Positions 1 through 9,011 are shown, numbered from the stretch's first letter. The stretch is 64,000 nt of DNA from Streptomyces sp. NRRL B-1140 (GCF_001280065.1 NZ_LGEA01000114.1:310001-374000), one strand, 5' to 3'. Notes: generated from the letters alone by a model not told the origin. Numbers and translations: made by a program.

Positions 1-1299
1 CCCTCGCTCGCCCTCGGCCTGCCCGCCGGGGCGGTCCTGGGCCGGATGCTGGACGACCTGCTGCCCGGCGCGTTCGCGGAACCCTGGGCCCGGGCGGCCG
101 CGGCACGCGGCATCCCGCCGAGGTCGCTGGCCCGGCAGGCGGTGCGTCGCTGCGTGCCCGGACTGCTGCCGAACCTGGGTCTGTTCGTGATCGGGCTGAC
201 CGGCGGATCGGTCGCCGTCGAGCAGATCTTCGACATCCCCGGCCTCGGCCGGCTGACCCTGCACGCCGCGCTCGCCCAGGATCTGCCCGCCCTGCAGAGC
301 GGCACTCTCGCCCTCGTCCTGCTCGCGGCGGCAGCGGGGCTCCTCGCCCGGGCCGCCGCCCGGCTGCTGATCGGACCGGCGCTGCGGGACGGCGCCCTGC
401 AGTCTCTGCACCGGCCCCGGCCCCCCGCGCCCCGGACGCTCCCGCTGCTCTACGGGGGGCTGCTGGCCGCAGTCATCGGAGCCGGGCTCCCCCGCGACCC
501 GCTCGCCCTGGACACGCTCGCCCGGCTGCGAGCGCCCTCCGCCGAGCACCCCTTCGGCACGGACGCGCTCGGCCGGGACGTCCTCGCCCGGATCTCCCAC
601 GGCGCGGTGACCACCCTCGGCACCGCCCTCGTGGTGAGCGCCGCCGCCCTCGTCGCCGGACTGCTGCTGGGGCTGCTGCCGAGGGTGTCCGGGCCGCTGG
701 CCGACACACTCAGTGCCGTACCGCCCGTACTGGCCGGGCTGCTCGTCACCGGCATCGCGGGGAGCGGCCCCTGGACGCCCGCGCTCGCCGTGGCCGTCGT
801 CGCCTGGTCCCCGCTCGCCGCGCACACCTCCTCCCTGCTGCGGCAGGAACGTGCGACGACCCATCTGGCCGCCACCCGGGCACTGGGCGCCGGCCGCTGG
901 TACCTGCTCCGGCACGAACTGCTGCCCGCCGTCGTGCCCCCGGTCACCCGGCACGCCCTGCTCCGGCTCCCGGGCGTCGCGCTCAGCCTCGCCGCGCTCG
1001 GCTTCCTCGGCCTGGGCGCCCAGCCGCCCTCCCCCGAATGGGGCCTGCTGCTCGCCGAGAACCAGCCCTACGCCGAACGGGCCCCGTGGTCCGTCCTCTT
1101 CCCTGCCGCCGTCCTCGCCCTGCTCGGGGCACTCGCGGTGACGGCCGCGGGCGGGGTACGGCTGCCCCGGCGGCGCACCCGGCCGGCGGACCCGGCCCCG
1201 CCGCCCGTGGAGCACAGCGTGCCGGCCCCGCGACGGCACCCGGATCGCCCCGACGCCCTCCTGACGCCCGTGTCCGCCTCACAGACAGACGAACGATGA
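1..1299 (+). CDS. Fused DppB/DppC-type ABC permease, 5' end outside window
   Basis: Membrane subunit of an ABC importer for peptides, nickel or metal chelates. The reading frame is open from base 1, so the start lies upstream. The first ~85 residues match the end of a DppB/OppB permease: the EAA-like loop with ARAAAARGI, then EQIFDIPGLGRL. After a linker a complete DppC/OppC-like permease follows, with the hallmark HPFGTDALGRDVLARI and a second EAA loop (HLAATRALGAG) before LGFLGLGAQPP. Two normally separate permeases are therefore fused. The C-terminal ~50 residues are polar and proline/arginine rich. The stop overlaps the start of the MFS gene (ATGA), so the two are translationally coupled. 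The substrate cannot be read from the sequence; the binding protein and ATPases would lie upstream. Confidence 0.85.
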   Translation, partial: PSLALGLPAGAVLGRMLDDLLPGAFAEPWARAAAARGIPPRSLARQAVRRCVPGLLPNLGLFVIGLTGGSVAVEQIFDIPGLGRLTLHAALAQDLPALQSGTLALVLLAAAAGLLARAAARLLIGPALRDGALQSLHRPRPPAPRTLPLLYGGLLAAVIGAGLPRDPLALDTLARLRAPSAEHPFGTDALGRDVLARISHGAVTTLGTALVVSAAALVAGLLLGLLPRVSGPLADTLSAVPPVLAGLLVTGIAGSGPWTPALAVAVVAWSPLAAHTSSLLRQERATTHLAATRALGAGRWYLLRHELLPAVVPPVTRHALLRLPGVALSLAALGFLGLGAQPPSPEWGLLLAENQPYAERAPWSVLFPAAVLALLGALAVTAAGGVRLPRRRTRPADPAPPPVEHSVPAPRRHPDRPDALLTPVSASQTDER

Positions 1300-2588
1300 C
1301 CGATCCCGTCTCCCGGGTGCCGGCCCGCAAGGCCGCCCCTGCGATCCGCACCGAAGGCCGCGACAGCACCTGGCGGCTCGTCAAGCAACTGTCACCGCTG
1401 CTGCGACTTCTGACCTTCACTCAGCTCGCCTTCAACATCGGCTTCTACGCCGTCCTGCCGTTCCTCGCCGAGCACCTCGGCACCGCGATCGGCATGGCGG
1501 GGTGGCTGGTCGGGTTCGTGCTCGGGCTGCGCACCTTCAGCCAGCAGGGGCTGTTCGTGGTCGGCGGCTGGCTCGTCGACCGGTTCGGGGTGCGGCCGGT
1601 CGTGCTGGCGGGCTGCGTGCTGCGGATCGCAGGGTTCGCCTGGCTCGGTTACGCGGACACGAGCGGGGCCGTCATCGGTGCGGTGCTGGTGATCGGTTTC
1701 GCCGCGGCGCTCTTCTCCCCCGCCGTGGAGTCCGAGGTGGCCCGCCAGGCGGTCGGATGGGAGGAGGACGGGCACGGCCCGCGCACCCGGGTCCTCGCCC
1801 TGTTCAGCGTGGCGGGCCAGGCGGGGGCCTTCGTGGGGCCGTTGCTCGGCGCGCTGCTGCTCGCCGTCGACTTCCGCACCGCGTGTCTGGCCGGTGCCGG
1901 AGTCTTCGTGCTCGTCCTCGCCGGGCACCTGTGGCTGATGCCGCAGCACATCCCCGGCCGGATCCGCGTCCGAGCGCGGGGCGGCGTCCGCGCCCTGCTG
2001 CGCGACCGCCGCTTCCTCGCCCTGTGCTGTGCGTACGGGACCTATCTGCTCGCCTACAACCAGCTGTACCTGGCCCTGCCGGACGAGGTGCAGCGCGCCG
2101 CGGGGTCCCAAGCGCCGTTGTCCTGGCTCTTCGCGCTGTCCTCGGTGCTGGTGGTGTTCACCCAGCTGCCGGTGACCCGCTGGGCGGGCGACCGGCTGGA
2201 TCTGCGCCGCTCCATGGCCGCGGGGCTGCTGCTGATCGCGTCCGGTTTCGCGGTGGTGGCCGCGGCCCGGCCCGCCGGCTGGACGGGCCCGGCCGGACTG
2301 ATCCCGGCCGCGGGCTTCGTGATCTTGCTCACCGTGGGGCAGATGCTGGTCGTGCCCGCCGCCCGCGCCTGGGTGCCCGACCTCGCCGAGGAGGGCCGGC
2401 TCGGGCTCTACACGGGTGCGTTGTCGTCCGTCTCCGGCCTGATCGTCCTGGCCGGCAGCGCGGCCACCGGTTTCCTGCTCGACCTGGGCCTGCCGGCCGC
2501 CGTGCCGTGGCTGGTCCTGGCGGCCGTACCGGCCCTGGCGGTGGCCCTGTTGCCGCACCGGGAGAAGGGGGCGGGCGCGGCGCTCTGA
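1296..2588 (+). CDS. MFS transporter
   Basis: A 430-residue major facilitator protein with about 12 hydrophobic segments. A motif-A-like loop (GGWLVDRFGVR) follows the second segment, and a second such loop (RWAGDRLDLRR) lies in the C-terminal half, as in MdtH-like drug or metabolite exporters. The ATG overlaps the stop of the fused permease by 4 bases, and this fixes the start; a longer open frame upstream lies inside the permease gene and is ignored. Coupling of a Dpp-type importer to an MFS exporter resembles opine-metallophore loci, where the MFS carrier exports the chelator and the ABC system brings it back. That role is an inference. Drug or peptide efflux is the simple alternative. Confidence 0.85.
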   Translation: MTDPVSRVPARKAAPAIRTEGRDSTWRLVKQLSPLLRLLTFTQLAFNIGFYAVLPFLAEHLGTAIGMAGWLVGFVLGLRTFSQQGLFVVGGWLVDRFGVRPVVLAGCVLRIAGFAWLGYADTSGAVIGAVLVIGFAAALFSPAVESEVARQAVGWEEDGHGPRTRVLALFSVAGQAGAFVGPLLGALLLAVDFRTACLAGAGVFVLVLAGHLWLMPQHIPGRIRVRARGGVRALLRDRRFLALCCAYGTYLLAYNQLYLALPDEVQRAAGSQAPLSWLFALSSVLVVFTQLPVTRWAGDRLDLRRSMAAGLLLIASGFAVVAAARPAGWTGPAGLIPAAGFVILLTVGQMLVVPAARAWVPDLAEEGRLGLYTGALSSVSGLIVLAGSAATGFLLDLGLPAAVPWLVLAAVPALAVALLPHREKGAGAAL

Positions 2589-2752
2589 CACCTCACCGGT
2601 CTTCCGCGGCAACCGGGCGCCGGGAGTGTCACCCCGGCGGGCGACTGTTTCACTCCGGGATGTCCGCGCCGGGCCCGTCCGAGGACACCGCCGGGGAGAT
2701 CGGCGGTCATGCCGCGCCAGTATCCTGGGTCGGCTGCGGCACCCCCACCAAT

Positions 2753-2770
2753 CCCCGCCCGCAAGCGGGG
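2753..2770. other. Small GC hairpin upstream of kinase gene
   Basis: CCCCGC and GCGGGG pair across a 6-base loop, in the 230-base gap between the MFS gene and the kinase gene. There is no T-tract. It could be a weak terminator for the transporter operon or simply GC-rich background. Confidence 0.25.
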
Positions 2771-2818
2771 AGTTCGGCCTGCGGCGACGACCTTCCCCTA
2801 TGCGTGAGACGAGGACGA

Positions 2819-4264
2819 GTGCTGCTAGCGGGCCGCTACCGGCTGGATGTGGAGATCGGGCGCGGTGGAATGGGAGAGGTCTGGCGTGCGTACGACGAGA
2901 CGCTCGCCAGAGCGGTGGCCCTCAAGCTGCTGCTGCCCCAGGACACCGACGCGACGGCGGCCTCCCGGTTCCGTCTGGAGGCTCAGACCGCCGGACGTCT
3001 CAACCACCCCAACGTGGTCGGCGTGCTGGACTTCGGGGAGTACGACAACCGGCTGTACCTGGTGATGGAGCTGGTCGAGGGCGACAGTCTCGCCGGGGTG
3101 CTGAACGGCTCCGGTGCGCTGCCCGCCGAGCGGGTGGCCCTGCTCGCCGCGCAGGCGTCCGCGGGGCTCGCCGCCGCGCACGCGCAGGGCATCGTGCACC
3201 GGGACGTCAAACCCGCCAACCTGCTGCTGGACGCGGCCGGCACGCTGAAGATCGGGGACTTCGGCATCGCGCGGTTCCTCGACGACCCCGGCGCCGCGCT
3301 CACCGCCACCGGCCAGATCATCGGCACCGGCCTCTACCTCGCGCCCGAGCGGGCCCTGGGCAAGCCGGCGGGGCCCGCCTCCGACATGTACTCCCTGGGC
3401 TGCGTGCTCTACCAGCTCCTCAGCGGACGCCCGCCGTTCGAGGCCGACACCGCCGTCGCCCTGCTCCACCAGCACCTCGACTCGGCTCCCGTGCCGCCTC
3501 GCGAGCTCGGTGTGGCCGGACTTCCGCCGGCGTTCGAGAACTATCTCCTCGGTCTGCTCGCCAAGCAGCCCGAGGACCGTCCCACCGCCCAGCAGGCCGC
3601 CGAGTGGTTCGCCCAGGGCGCCTGGCGGGGCCTGCCCGAGCCGCTGCCGGAGGTCGCGCCGCCACTGCGGCCGAGCACCGCCTCCGCGGCGATGACCGCC
3701 GGGCCGGGAGCGTACGCGACCTCCGAGACCGGCAGCCCGACCACGTACGCGCTGCCCGCCACCACGGGCCACCGCACCGCCGCCCGGGCGGCCCAGACGG
3801 GGCGTTCGGGCCGCTCGCGCGGACGCGGCGGTCACGGCAACCGGTCGAAGCTGGCCGCGACGGCAGCCGCCGCGGCACTCTTCATCGCCGCGATGCTCAT
3901 CGGCATGCGCTGGTTCACGCCCGACACGACCGCGGAGGGCACGGAACCCGACGCGCCCCCGAGTGCGAGCAGCCCCGCCGCCGTGCCGTCCGCCGACTCC
4001 GCCACGCCCGGCTCCTCCGGTCCCCGGGCCGACCCGGCGGCCGGCCCGGGAGCGGCCGACACGCCCGCCACCGGCACCGTGGCCGATGTCACTCCGTCCA
4101 CGCCGCCCCCTTCGCCGACCCCTCCCGCGCCCGCGCCGACCGCCGCGGCCCCGACGGAGGAAGCGGGCGACGGCGGCCCGCAGCAGCCGGATCCGGAGAA
4201 GCCGCTCCCCGCCGGGGGCGACGGGGAGGGCGACGACGGCGGGGACGACGGGGGCGAGGACTGA
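2819..4264 (+). CDS. Transmembrane Ser/Thr protein kinase (PknB type)
   Basis: A 481-residue Hanks-type kinase with the catalytic domain in the cytoplasm. The domain spans about residues 7-270: glycine loop GRGGMGEVW, catalytic lysine K36 in VALKLL, HRDVKPAN with D129, DFG at 147-149, and LYLAPE closing the activation loop. A basic linker leads to one membrane segment at about 345-367. The outside tail is disordered, rich in Pro, Ala, Ser and Thr, and ends in an acidic Gly/Asp stretch; there are no PASTA or other sensor domains. The GTG at 2819 is chosen because the kinase fold starts six residues later and a GAGACGAGGA ribosome site lies just before it. The much longer upstream frame overlaps the MFS gene and is not credible. 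The signal sensed is unknown. Confidence 0.93.
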   Translation: MLLAGRYRLDVEIGRGGMGEVWRAYDETLARAVALKLLLPQDTDATAASRFRLEAQTAGRLNHPNVVGVLDFGEYDNRLYLVMELVEGDSLAGVLNGSGALPAERVALLAAQASAGLAAAHAQGIVHRDVKPANLLLDAAGTLKIGDFGIARFLDDPGAALTATGQIIGTGLYLAPERALGKPAGPASDMYSLGCVLYQLLSGRPPFEADTAVALLHQHLDSAPVPPRELGVAGLPPAFENYLLGLLAKQPEDRPTAQQAAEWFAQGAWRGLPEPLPEVAPPLRPSTASAAMTAGPGAYATSETGSPTTYALPATTGHRTAARAAQTGRSGRSRGRGGHGNRSKLAATAAAAALFIAAMLIGMRWFTPDTTAEGTEPDAPPSASSPAAVPSADSATPGSSGPRADPAAGPGAADTPATGTVADVTPSTPPPSPTPPAPAPTAAAPTEEAGDGGPQQPDPEKPLPAGGDGEGDDGGDDGGED

Positions 4265-4369
4265 CACGCCCCGGACCTCGCGCGAAGGGACCCCGCGCGG
4301 AGCACGTGGACCAGCCGGAGGATGCGCCGGTGTGCGAACGGGCGCCCCCTCACGCGCCCCTTGGGTGGC

Positions 4370-4399
4370 TTGTCATCGCCCTTATCCCGGCCTTATTGT
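4370..4399 (+). promoter_or_regulatory. Predicted promoter of the cobalt transport operon
   Basis: TTGTCA at 4370-4375 and TATTGT at 4394-4399 form -35 and -10 boxes with an 18-base spacer. Transcription would start near 4406, just where the riboswitch begins, which supports the call. Confidence 0.5.
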
Positions 4400-4404
4400 C
4401 ACCA

Positions 4405-4580
4405 GGCCTTGGTGAACGGGAAATCCGGTGTGATGCCGGTGCGGCCCTCGCCACTGTGAATCGGGAAGTCCGGCTCCAGCCCTCAGGGGCAGCCACTGGG
4501 TCCTTGTGACCCGGGAAGGCGGAGTCCGGGCGGTGGTACCCGTCAGCCAGGAGACCGGCCAAGGCACGTCAACCATCCAC
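4405..4580 (+). ncRNA. Cobalamin riboswitch
   Basis: The leader of cbiM carries the conserved blocks of the AdoCbl aptamer in order: GGTGAACGGGAAATCCGGTG (4411-4430), GCGGCCCTCGCCACTGTGA (4441-4459), AGCCACTGG (4491-4499), GGGAAGG (4513-4519), and the B12 box GTCAGCCAGGAGACCGGCC (4542-4560). The ribosome site of cbiM lies about 30 bases further on, so ligand binding probably blocks translation or causes early termination. By analogy with other B12 riboswitches it should shut off cobalt import when adenosylcobalamin is abundant. Confidence 0.95.
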
Positions 4581-4607
4581 GAGGTGCTGGAGAGGGTCTG
4601 CTGAGCC

Positions 4608-5309
4608 ATGCACATAGCCGAGGGTTTCCTTCCTCCGGCGCACGCGGTCGCCTGGGGCGTCGCGTCGGCGCCGTTCGTCGTCCACGGTGTCCGGTCGCTC
4701 ACCCGTGAAGTGCGCGAACATCCCGAGAGCACCTTGCTCCTCGGTGCTTCCGGTGCCTTCACGTTCGTCCTGTCCGCTCTGAAACTGCCGTCCGTGACCG
4801 GCAGTTGTTCGCACCCCACCGGGACGGGCCTGGGAGCCGTCCTGTTCCGGCCGCCGATCATGGCGGTGCTGGGCACCATCACCCTGCTGTTCCAGGCACT
4901 GCTGCTCGCGCACGGTGGGCTGACCACGCTCGGGGCCAACGTCTTCTCCATGGCGATCGTCGGCCCGTGGGCCGGATACGCCGTCTACAAGCTGCTGCGG
5001 CGCTCCAGCGCGCCGCTGATGGTGGCGGTCTTCTCCGGCGCGTTCGTCGCCGACCTGTCCACCTACTGCGTCACCAGCGTGCAGCTGGCCCTCGCGTTCC
5101 CCGACCCGAGCAGCGGATTCCTGGGCGCGCTCGGCAAGTTCGGTTCCATCTTCGCCGTCACCCAGGTCCCGCTCGCGGTGAGCGAGGGCCTGCTGACCGT
5201 GCTCGTGATGCGGCTGCTGGTGCAGTCCAGCAAGGGCGAACTGACCCGGTTGGGTGTGCTCCTCGCCGGGAAGCAGGCCCCGGCCGAGTCCGAGGCGGTG
5301 ACCCGATGA
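4608..5309 (+). CDS. cbiM: Cobalt ECF transporter S component CbiM
   Basis: The 233-residue membrane protein begins [10 protein letters not shown], the diagnostic CbiM/NikM N-terminus in which His2 and the free amino terminus coordinate Co2+. Conserved CbiM stretches follow, such as [16 protein letters not shown] near residue 65 and several hydrophobic helices. It binds the metal ion and hands it to CbiQ and CbiO in the cytoplasmic membrane. A GGAGAGGG ribosome site lies 11 bases before the ATG. The gene sits directly behind the cobalamin riboswitch, which points to cobalt rather than nickel as substrate. Its stop overlaps the cbiN start. Confidence 0.96.
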   Translation: MHIAEGFLPPAHAVAWGVASAPFVVHGVRSLTREVREHPESTLLLGASGAFTFVLSALKLPSVTGSCSHPTGTGLGAVLFRPPIMAVLGTITLLFQALLLAHGGLTTLGANVFSMAIVGPWAGYAVYKLLRRSSAPLMVAVFSGAFVADLSTYCVTSVQLALAFPDPSSGFLGALGKFGSIFAVTQVPLAVSEGLLTVLVMRLLVQSSKGELTRLGVLLAGKQAPAESEAVTR

Positions 5310-5674
5310 GCCGCAACGCGAAGATCAACCTGTTGCTGCTGCTCGCTGTGGCGGCGCTCGCCGTACTGCCCTTGGCGCTCGGCCTCGGCGATCACAAGAA
5401 GGAGCCGTTCACGGGCTCCGACGGCGAGGCCGAGACGGCGATCACCGAGCTGAAGCCGGACTACGAGCCGTGGTTCTCACCGCTGTACCAGCCGCCGTCC
5501 GGCGAGATCGAGTCGGCGCTCTTCTCACTCCAGGCGGCCCTCGGCGCCGGTGTCCTCGCCTACTACTTCGGTCTGCGCCGGGGGCGCCGGCAGGGTGAGC
5601 GGCGGGCGCTGGAACGGGAGGCCGACCGCGCGCGATCCGACGCCGGCGGGACGTCCGCCGAGGAACGGGACTGA
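5306..5674 (+). CDS. cbiN: Cobalt transport accessory protein CbiN
   Basis: A 122-residue protein with two membrane helices, near residues 8-26 and about 72-88, flanking an extracytoplasmic loop containing [27 protein letters not shown], which is split here as [16 protein letters not shown] then [11 protein letters not shown] and is typical of CbiN. CbiN assists CbiM in metal loading. The ATG overlaps the cbiM stop (ATGA). The C-terminal ~35 residues are highly charged and longer than the family core needs. Confidence 0.92.
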   Translation: MSRNAKINLLLLLAVAALAVLPLALGLGDHKKEPFTGSDGEAETAITELKPDYEPWFSPLYQPPSGEIESALFSLQAALGAGVLAYYFGLRRGRRQGERRALEREADRARSDAGGTSAEERD

Positions 5675-5680
5675 TCCCGG

Positions 5681-6430
5681 GTGCTGCCGATCGACGTGGC
5701 GGCGCACAGCAGTCGCTGGCGCCGCCGCCATCCCGTGGACAAGGCCGTGCTCGGGCTCGGTCTCACCGTGCTCGCGATCTCCCTGCCGCCCTGGCCGGGC
5801 GCGGCCCTGGTGCTCCTGACGGCCCTGGTGGTGCTGCTGGGTCCGGCCGGTGTACCCGGGCGGCGGTTGTGGCGGGCCTACCGGGTGCCGCTGGGCTTCT
5901 GCGTCACCGGCGCGCTCACGCTGCTCGTCCAGGTGGGCGGGCCTGGGGGGTTCGTCTCTCTCACCGACGACGGGCCGGTGCGGGCCGGGGAGTTGCTGCT
6001 GCGGACCTCGGCGGCCTCCCTGGGCGTGCTGCTGTTCGCCTTCACCACGCCCATGTCCGACCTGCTGCCCCGCCTGGTCCGGGCCGGGATCCCGGCCGCG
6101 GTCGTCGACGTCGCGCTCGTGACGTACCGGATGAGCTTTCTGCTGCTGGACTCCATGCGGCGTATCCGGGAGGCCCAGGCGGCCCGGCTCGGGCACACCG
6201 GCCGGGGCGCTCAGTGGCGTTCCCTGGCCGGGCTCGGGGCCACCGCGTTCGTCCGGGCCTTCGACCGGGCCGGCCGGCTCCAGGCCGGGCTCGCCGGGCG
6301 CGGCTACGACGGCACCCTGCGGGTCCTGGTGCCCGCGGCCCGGGTCTCCGTCCGCTTCACGGCGGCCAGTTGCGCGCTGCTCGCCGCACTGGCCGCACTC
6401 ACCTTCGCACTGGAAAGGCCGCTGACATGA
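5681..6430 (+). CDS. cbiQ: ECF transporter T component CbiQ
   Basis: A 249-residue membrane protein of the CbiQ/EcfT family, which couples the ATPase to CbiM. Hydrophobic helices occupy the first half. The cytoplasmic coupling helices carry the A-R-G-like motifs of the family; the last reads LQAGLAGRGYDG near residues 202-213. It starts with GTG six bases after the cbiN stop and ends in an ATGA overlap with cbiO, so the four cbi genes form one tight unit under the riboswitch. Confidence 0.93.
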   Translation: MLPIDVAAHSSRWRRRHPVDKAVLGLGLTVLAISLPPWPGAALVLLTALVVLLGPAGVPGRRLWRAYRVPLGFCVTGALTLLVQVGGPGGFVSLTDDGPVRAGELLLRTSAASLGVLLFAFTTPMSDLLPRLVRAGIPAAVVDVALVTYRMSFLLLDSMRRIREAQAARLGHTGRGAQWRSLAGLGATAFVRAFDRAGRLQAGLAGRGYDGTLRVLVPAARVSVRFTAASCALLAALAALTFALERPLT

Positions 6431-7281
6431 GCGAGCCCGCCCTCGTCGCCCTGCGGGGCGCGTCCTTCGCCTACGAGGACGGCCCGACCGTGCTCAGCGG
6501 CCTCGACTTCGAGATCCGCGAGGGGCGCGCGCTGGCGCTGCTCGGCCGCAACGGCAGCGGCAAGACCACGCTGATGCGGCTGCTCAGCGGCGGCCTGAAG
6601 CCGCACGAAGGGCGGCTGACGGTCGAGGGGCAGCCGGTGGCGTACGACCGCAAGGGCCTGACCCGGCTGCGGACGACCGTGCAGCTGGTGGTGCAGGACC
6701 CCGACGACCAGTTGTTCGCGGCGTCCGTCGAGCAGGACGTGTCGTTCGGGCCGCTGAACCTCGGCCTGGACGACACGCAGGTACGGGCGCGGGTGGCGGA
6801 GGCGCTGGCGGCCCTGGACATCACGGCCCTGGCCGACCGGCCGACCCATCTGCTCTCCTACGGACAGCGCAAACGCACGGCCATCGCGGGCGCGGTCGCC
6901 ATGCGGCCGCGCGTCCTCGTCCTGGACGAGCCCACGGCCGGACTCGACCCCGACGGTCAGGAGCGGCTCCTGACCACTCTCGACGGGCTCCGTGCCGCCG
7001 GCACCACGGTGGTGATGGCCACCCACGACGTCGATCTCGCCCTGCGCTGGGCCGACGACGCCGCGCTCCTCACACCGTCCGGTGTCCGCACCGGGCCCGC
7101 GGCCACGGCACTGGCCCGCACGGATCTCCTCCGGGAGGCGGGACTGCGTCTGCCGTGGGGCGCTGCGGTGACGGAATTCCTGCGGTCCCAGGGACTGGTG
7201 ACGGAAACGGAGCCGGGCCCGCGTACACCGGACGAGCTCGCCGGGCTCGTGGGAGGGCGGCTGGGGGCGCCCGGAGGGTGA
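6427..7281 (+). CDS. cbiO: Cobalt ECF transporter ATPase CbiO
   Basis: A 284-residue ABC ATPase that powers cobalt import. Walker A is GRNGSGKTT at residues 40-48, the Q-loop is VVQDPDDQLF, the signature is the LSYGQRKR variant usual for CbiO, Walker B is VLVLDEPTAGLD, and the H-loop is ATHDVD. The C-terminal tail of about 60 residues is variable. It is the last gene of cbiMNQO. No clear terminator follows before the DinB-type gene. Confidence 0.94.
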   Translation: MSEPALVALRGASFAYEDGPTVLSGLDFEIREGRALALLGRNGSGKTTLMRLLSGGLKPHEGRLTVEGQPVAYDRKGLTRLRTTVQLVVQDPDDQLFAASVEQDVSFGPLNLGLDDTQVRARVAEALAALDITALADRPTHLLSYGQRKRTAIAGAVAMRPRVLVLDEPTAGLDPDGQERLLTTLDGLRAAGTTVVMATHDVDLALRWADDAALLTPSGVRTGPAATALARTDLLREAGLRLPWGAAVTEFLRSQGLVTETEPGPRTPDELAGLVGGRLGAPGG

Positions 7282-7320
7282 GGGCCCCCGCGGCGGTGGG
7301 CCGGGCCGGCCGAAACATGC

Positions 7321-7350
7321 TTGTCCGGCGCCGCCGCGCGGCACTACGTT
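7321..7350 (+). promoter_or_regulatory. Predicted promoter for a leaderless transcript
   Basis: TTGTCC (7321-7326) and TACGTT (7345-7350) form a -35/-10 pair with an 18-base spacer. The GTG start at 7357 is only six bases beyond the -10 box, so the message is probably leaderless, a common arrangement in Streptomyces. Confidence 0.5.
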
Positions 7351-7356
7351 GCCCGG

Positions 7357-8013
7357 GTGGATCTGTTCTCCCGCACCTGGACGGCGCTGCGCGCGGCGGT
7401 GGCCGGTCTCTCCGACGAGGACTTCGGGCGGCCTTCCGGCTGCACGGGCTGGCTGGTGCGGGACCTGGTGTGCCATCTGATCGTGGACGCCCAGGACGTC
7501 CTGATCACCCTGGCCACCCCCTCCGACCGCGCACCGACCCGTGACGCGCTGACCTACTGGGACCTGTCGGACACGCCACCGACCGGCGACGACCCGCTCG
7601 ACGCCCTGACCGTCCGGCTGGCCGCCGCGTACGAGGATCCGGGCCTGCTGAAGTTCCATCTGGACGACGTGGGCTCCGCCGCCGGGCGGGCGGCCCTGCT
7701 CGCCGATCCGGCCGGCCGGGTCGGCACCCGTGACGAGATCCTCACCGTGGGCGACTTCCTCTCCGCCTATGTCATGGAGTGGACGCTGCACCACCTCGAC
7801 CTGATCGCCCACCTCCCGGGCGCGCAGCCGCCGCCCGCGGAGGGGCTCGCCCGGTCCCGGGAGTCGCTGGAGCGGATCGTGGGAAGCCCGTTCCCGTCCG
7901 CCCTCACCGATGTGGACGCGCTGCTGATCGGCACCGGGCGGCGTGCGCCGACCGAGGCGGAGCAGGCCGGGCTGGGCGATCTGGCCTTCAGGGTGCCGCT
8001 GTACCTGGGCTGA
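7357..8013 (+). CDS. DinB/maleylpyruvate isomerase-family mycothiol-dependent protein
   Basis: A 218-residue four-helix-bundle protein. The start of the fold, WTALRAAVAGLSDEDFGRPS followed by CTGWLVRDLVCHL, is characteristic of the mycothiol-dependent maleylpyruvate isomerase family. A possible metal-binding histidine set is visible in VCHLIVD and in MEWTLHHLDL. Members use mycothiol in isomerisation or detoxification; the actual substrate is unknown. The GTG at 7357 is preferred over an in-frame TTG at 7321 because the TTG is the -35 box of a good promoter. It is downstream of, and separately transcribed from, cbiO. Confidence 0.75.
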   Translation: MDLFSRTWTALRAAVAGLSDEDFGRPSGCTGWLVRDLVCHLIVDAQDVLITLATPSDRAPTRDALTYWDLSDTPPTGDDPLDALTVRLAAAYEDPGLLKFHLDDVGSAAGRAALLADPAGRVGTRDEILTVGDFLSAYVMEWTLHHLDLIAHLPGAQPPPAEGLARSRESLERIVGSPFPSALTDVDALLIGTGRRAPTEAEQAGLGDLAFRVPLYLG

Positions 8014-8043
8014 TGTCGCGGGGGCGCATGCGGGGTCCGCGGG

Positions 8044-8794
8044 CCGCCGTCCGACCGGGCCAGGCTGGCCGACGCCCTCGCCGTCCTGCAGCGCTCCCTC
8101 GTGCCGGACTCGCTGCCCGCCGTAGCGGGTCTGGAGACGTCCGTGCACTACCACACGGCGTCCCCGGACCAGCTCGGCGGCGACTTCTACGACCTGTTCC
8201 CCGTGGGCCGGTGGCCGGTGGGCGTTCTTCCTCGGCGACGTGTGCGGCAAGGGCCCCGAGGCCGCGTCCCTCACCTCGCTGACCCGCTACACCCTGCGTG
8301 CCGCCGCCCATCACGACCCGGATCCGGCCTCGGCGCTGAGCACGCTGAACGCCGTCCTGCACGAGCGGTACACCGGCGACGGCAACCCCCGGTACTGCAC
8401 CTGCATCTTCGGGACGGTCGAGCCGGGCGGCGAACACGCAGGCGCCGTGGTGCGCCTCGCCTCCGGCGGCCACCCGCCCGCCCTCGTCCTGCGGGCGGAC
8501 GGCCGAGCCGAGTTCCTGCCCACCCTGGGCGGCCTGCTCATCGGCGTCGTCCCCGGCGCTCCGATCGGCACGGCCGAGACCGTCCTGGCGCCCGGTGACA
8601 CGCTCGTGCTGTACACCGACGGCCTCACCGAGGCTCGCATCGGCCCCGGCCGCGACGACCTGTACGGCGAGGACGCCCTGTACGCCTTCGCCACCGATCA
8701 CGCTCCCGCAGGACCGCGCGAGGTGATCACCGCCCTCACCGAGCTGCTCGAGAGCTTCGGGACCCTGCGCCCGGACTCCAGCGCCGCGTCCTGA
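8044..8794 (+). pseudogene. Truncated, frameshifted SpoIIE-type PP2C phosphatase
   Basis: Phosphatase similarity starts abruptly in frame 1 just after the DinB stop: ALAVLQRSLVPDSLP, then LGGDFYDLF, the first Asp motif. Near 8218-8232 the frame shifts; the rest reads FFLGDVCGKGPEAA, LASGGHPPALVL and LVLYTDGLTEAR in frame 2 and ends at 8794. No ATG or GTG precedes the fold in frame (the first GTG, 8101, is already inside it) and no PAS or GAF sensor domain is present. It is both 5' truncated and frameshifted, so it is most likely a dead gene. A sequencing error at the shift would not explain the missing 5' part. Intact relatives dephosphorylate anti-sigma-factor antagonists. Confidence 0.75.
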
Positions 8795-9011
8795 GCCGCT
8801 CTGCGGTCTCGCCCCGGCGTACGGCCACCCGGCCGCCGTGCCTCCTGGCGCTCCCCGCACACCTCCGCCCGGCCGGAAAACGCTTGGACTGCGCCGCCGG
8901 CGTCGCGGGACACTTCCGGACTCGACCCGATACCTCACACATCCGTTGCGGCGACGGCCCCTGCCCGCACGCGCGGCGCGGCGGGCGGCCACAGAACGAC
9001 ACAGGGGTGGG

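Noticed and set aside
1502..2818. Upstream extension of the kinase frame
   Set aside because: It overlaps the MFS gene and is Arg/Pro-rich; the kinase fold starts right after the GTG at 2819, which has its own ribosome site.
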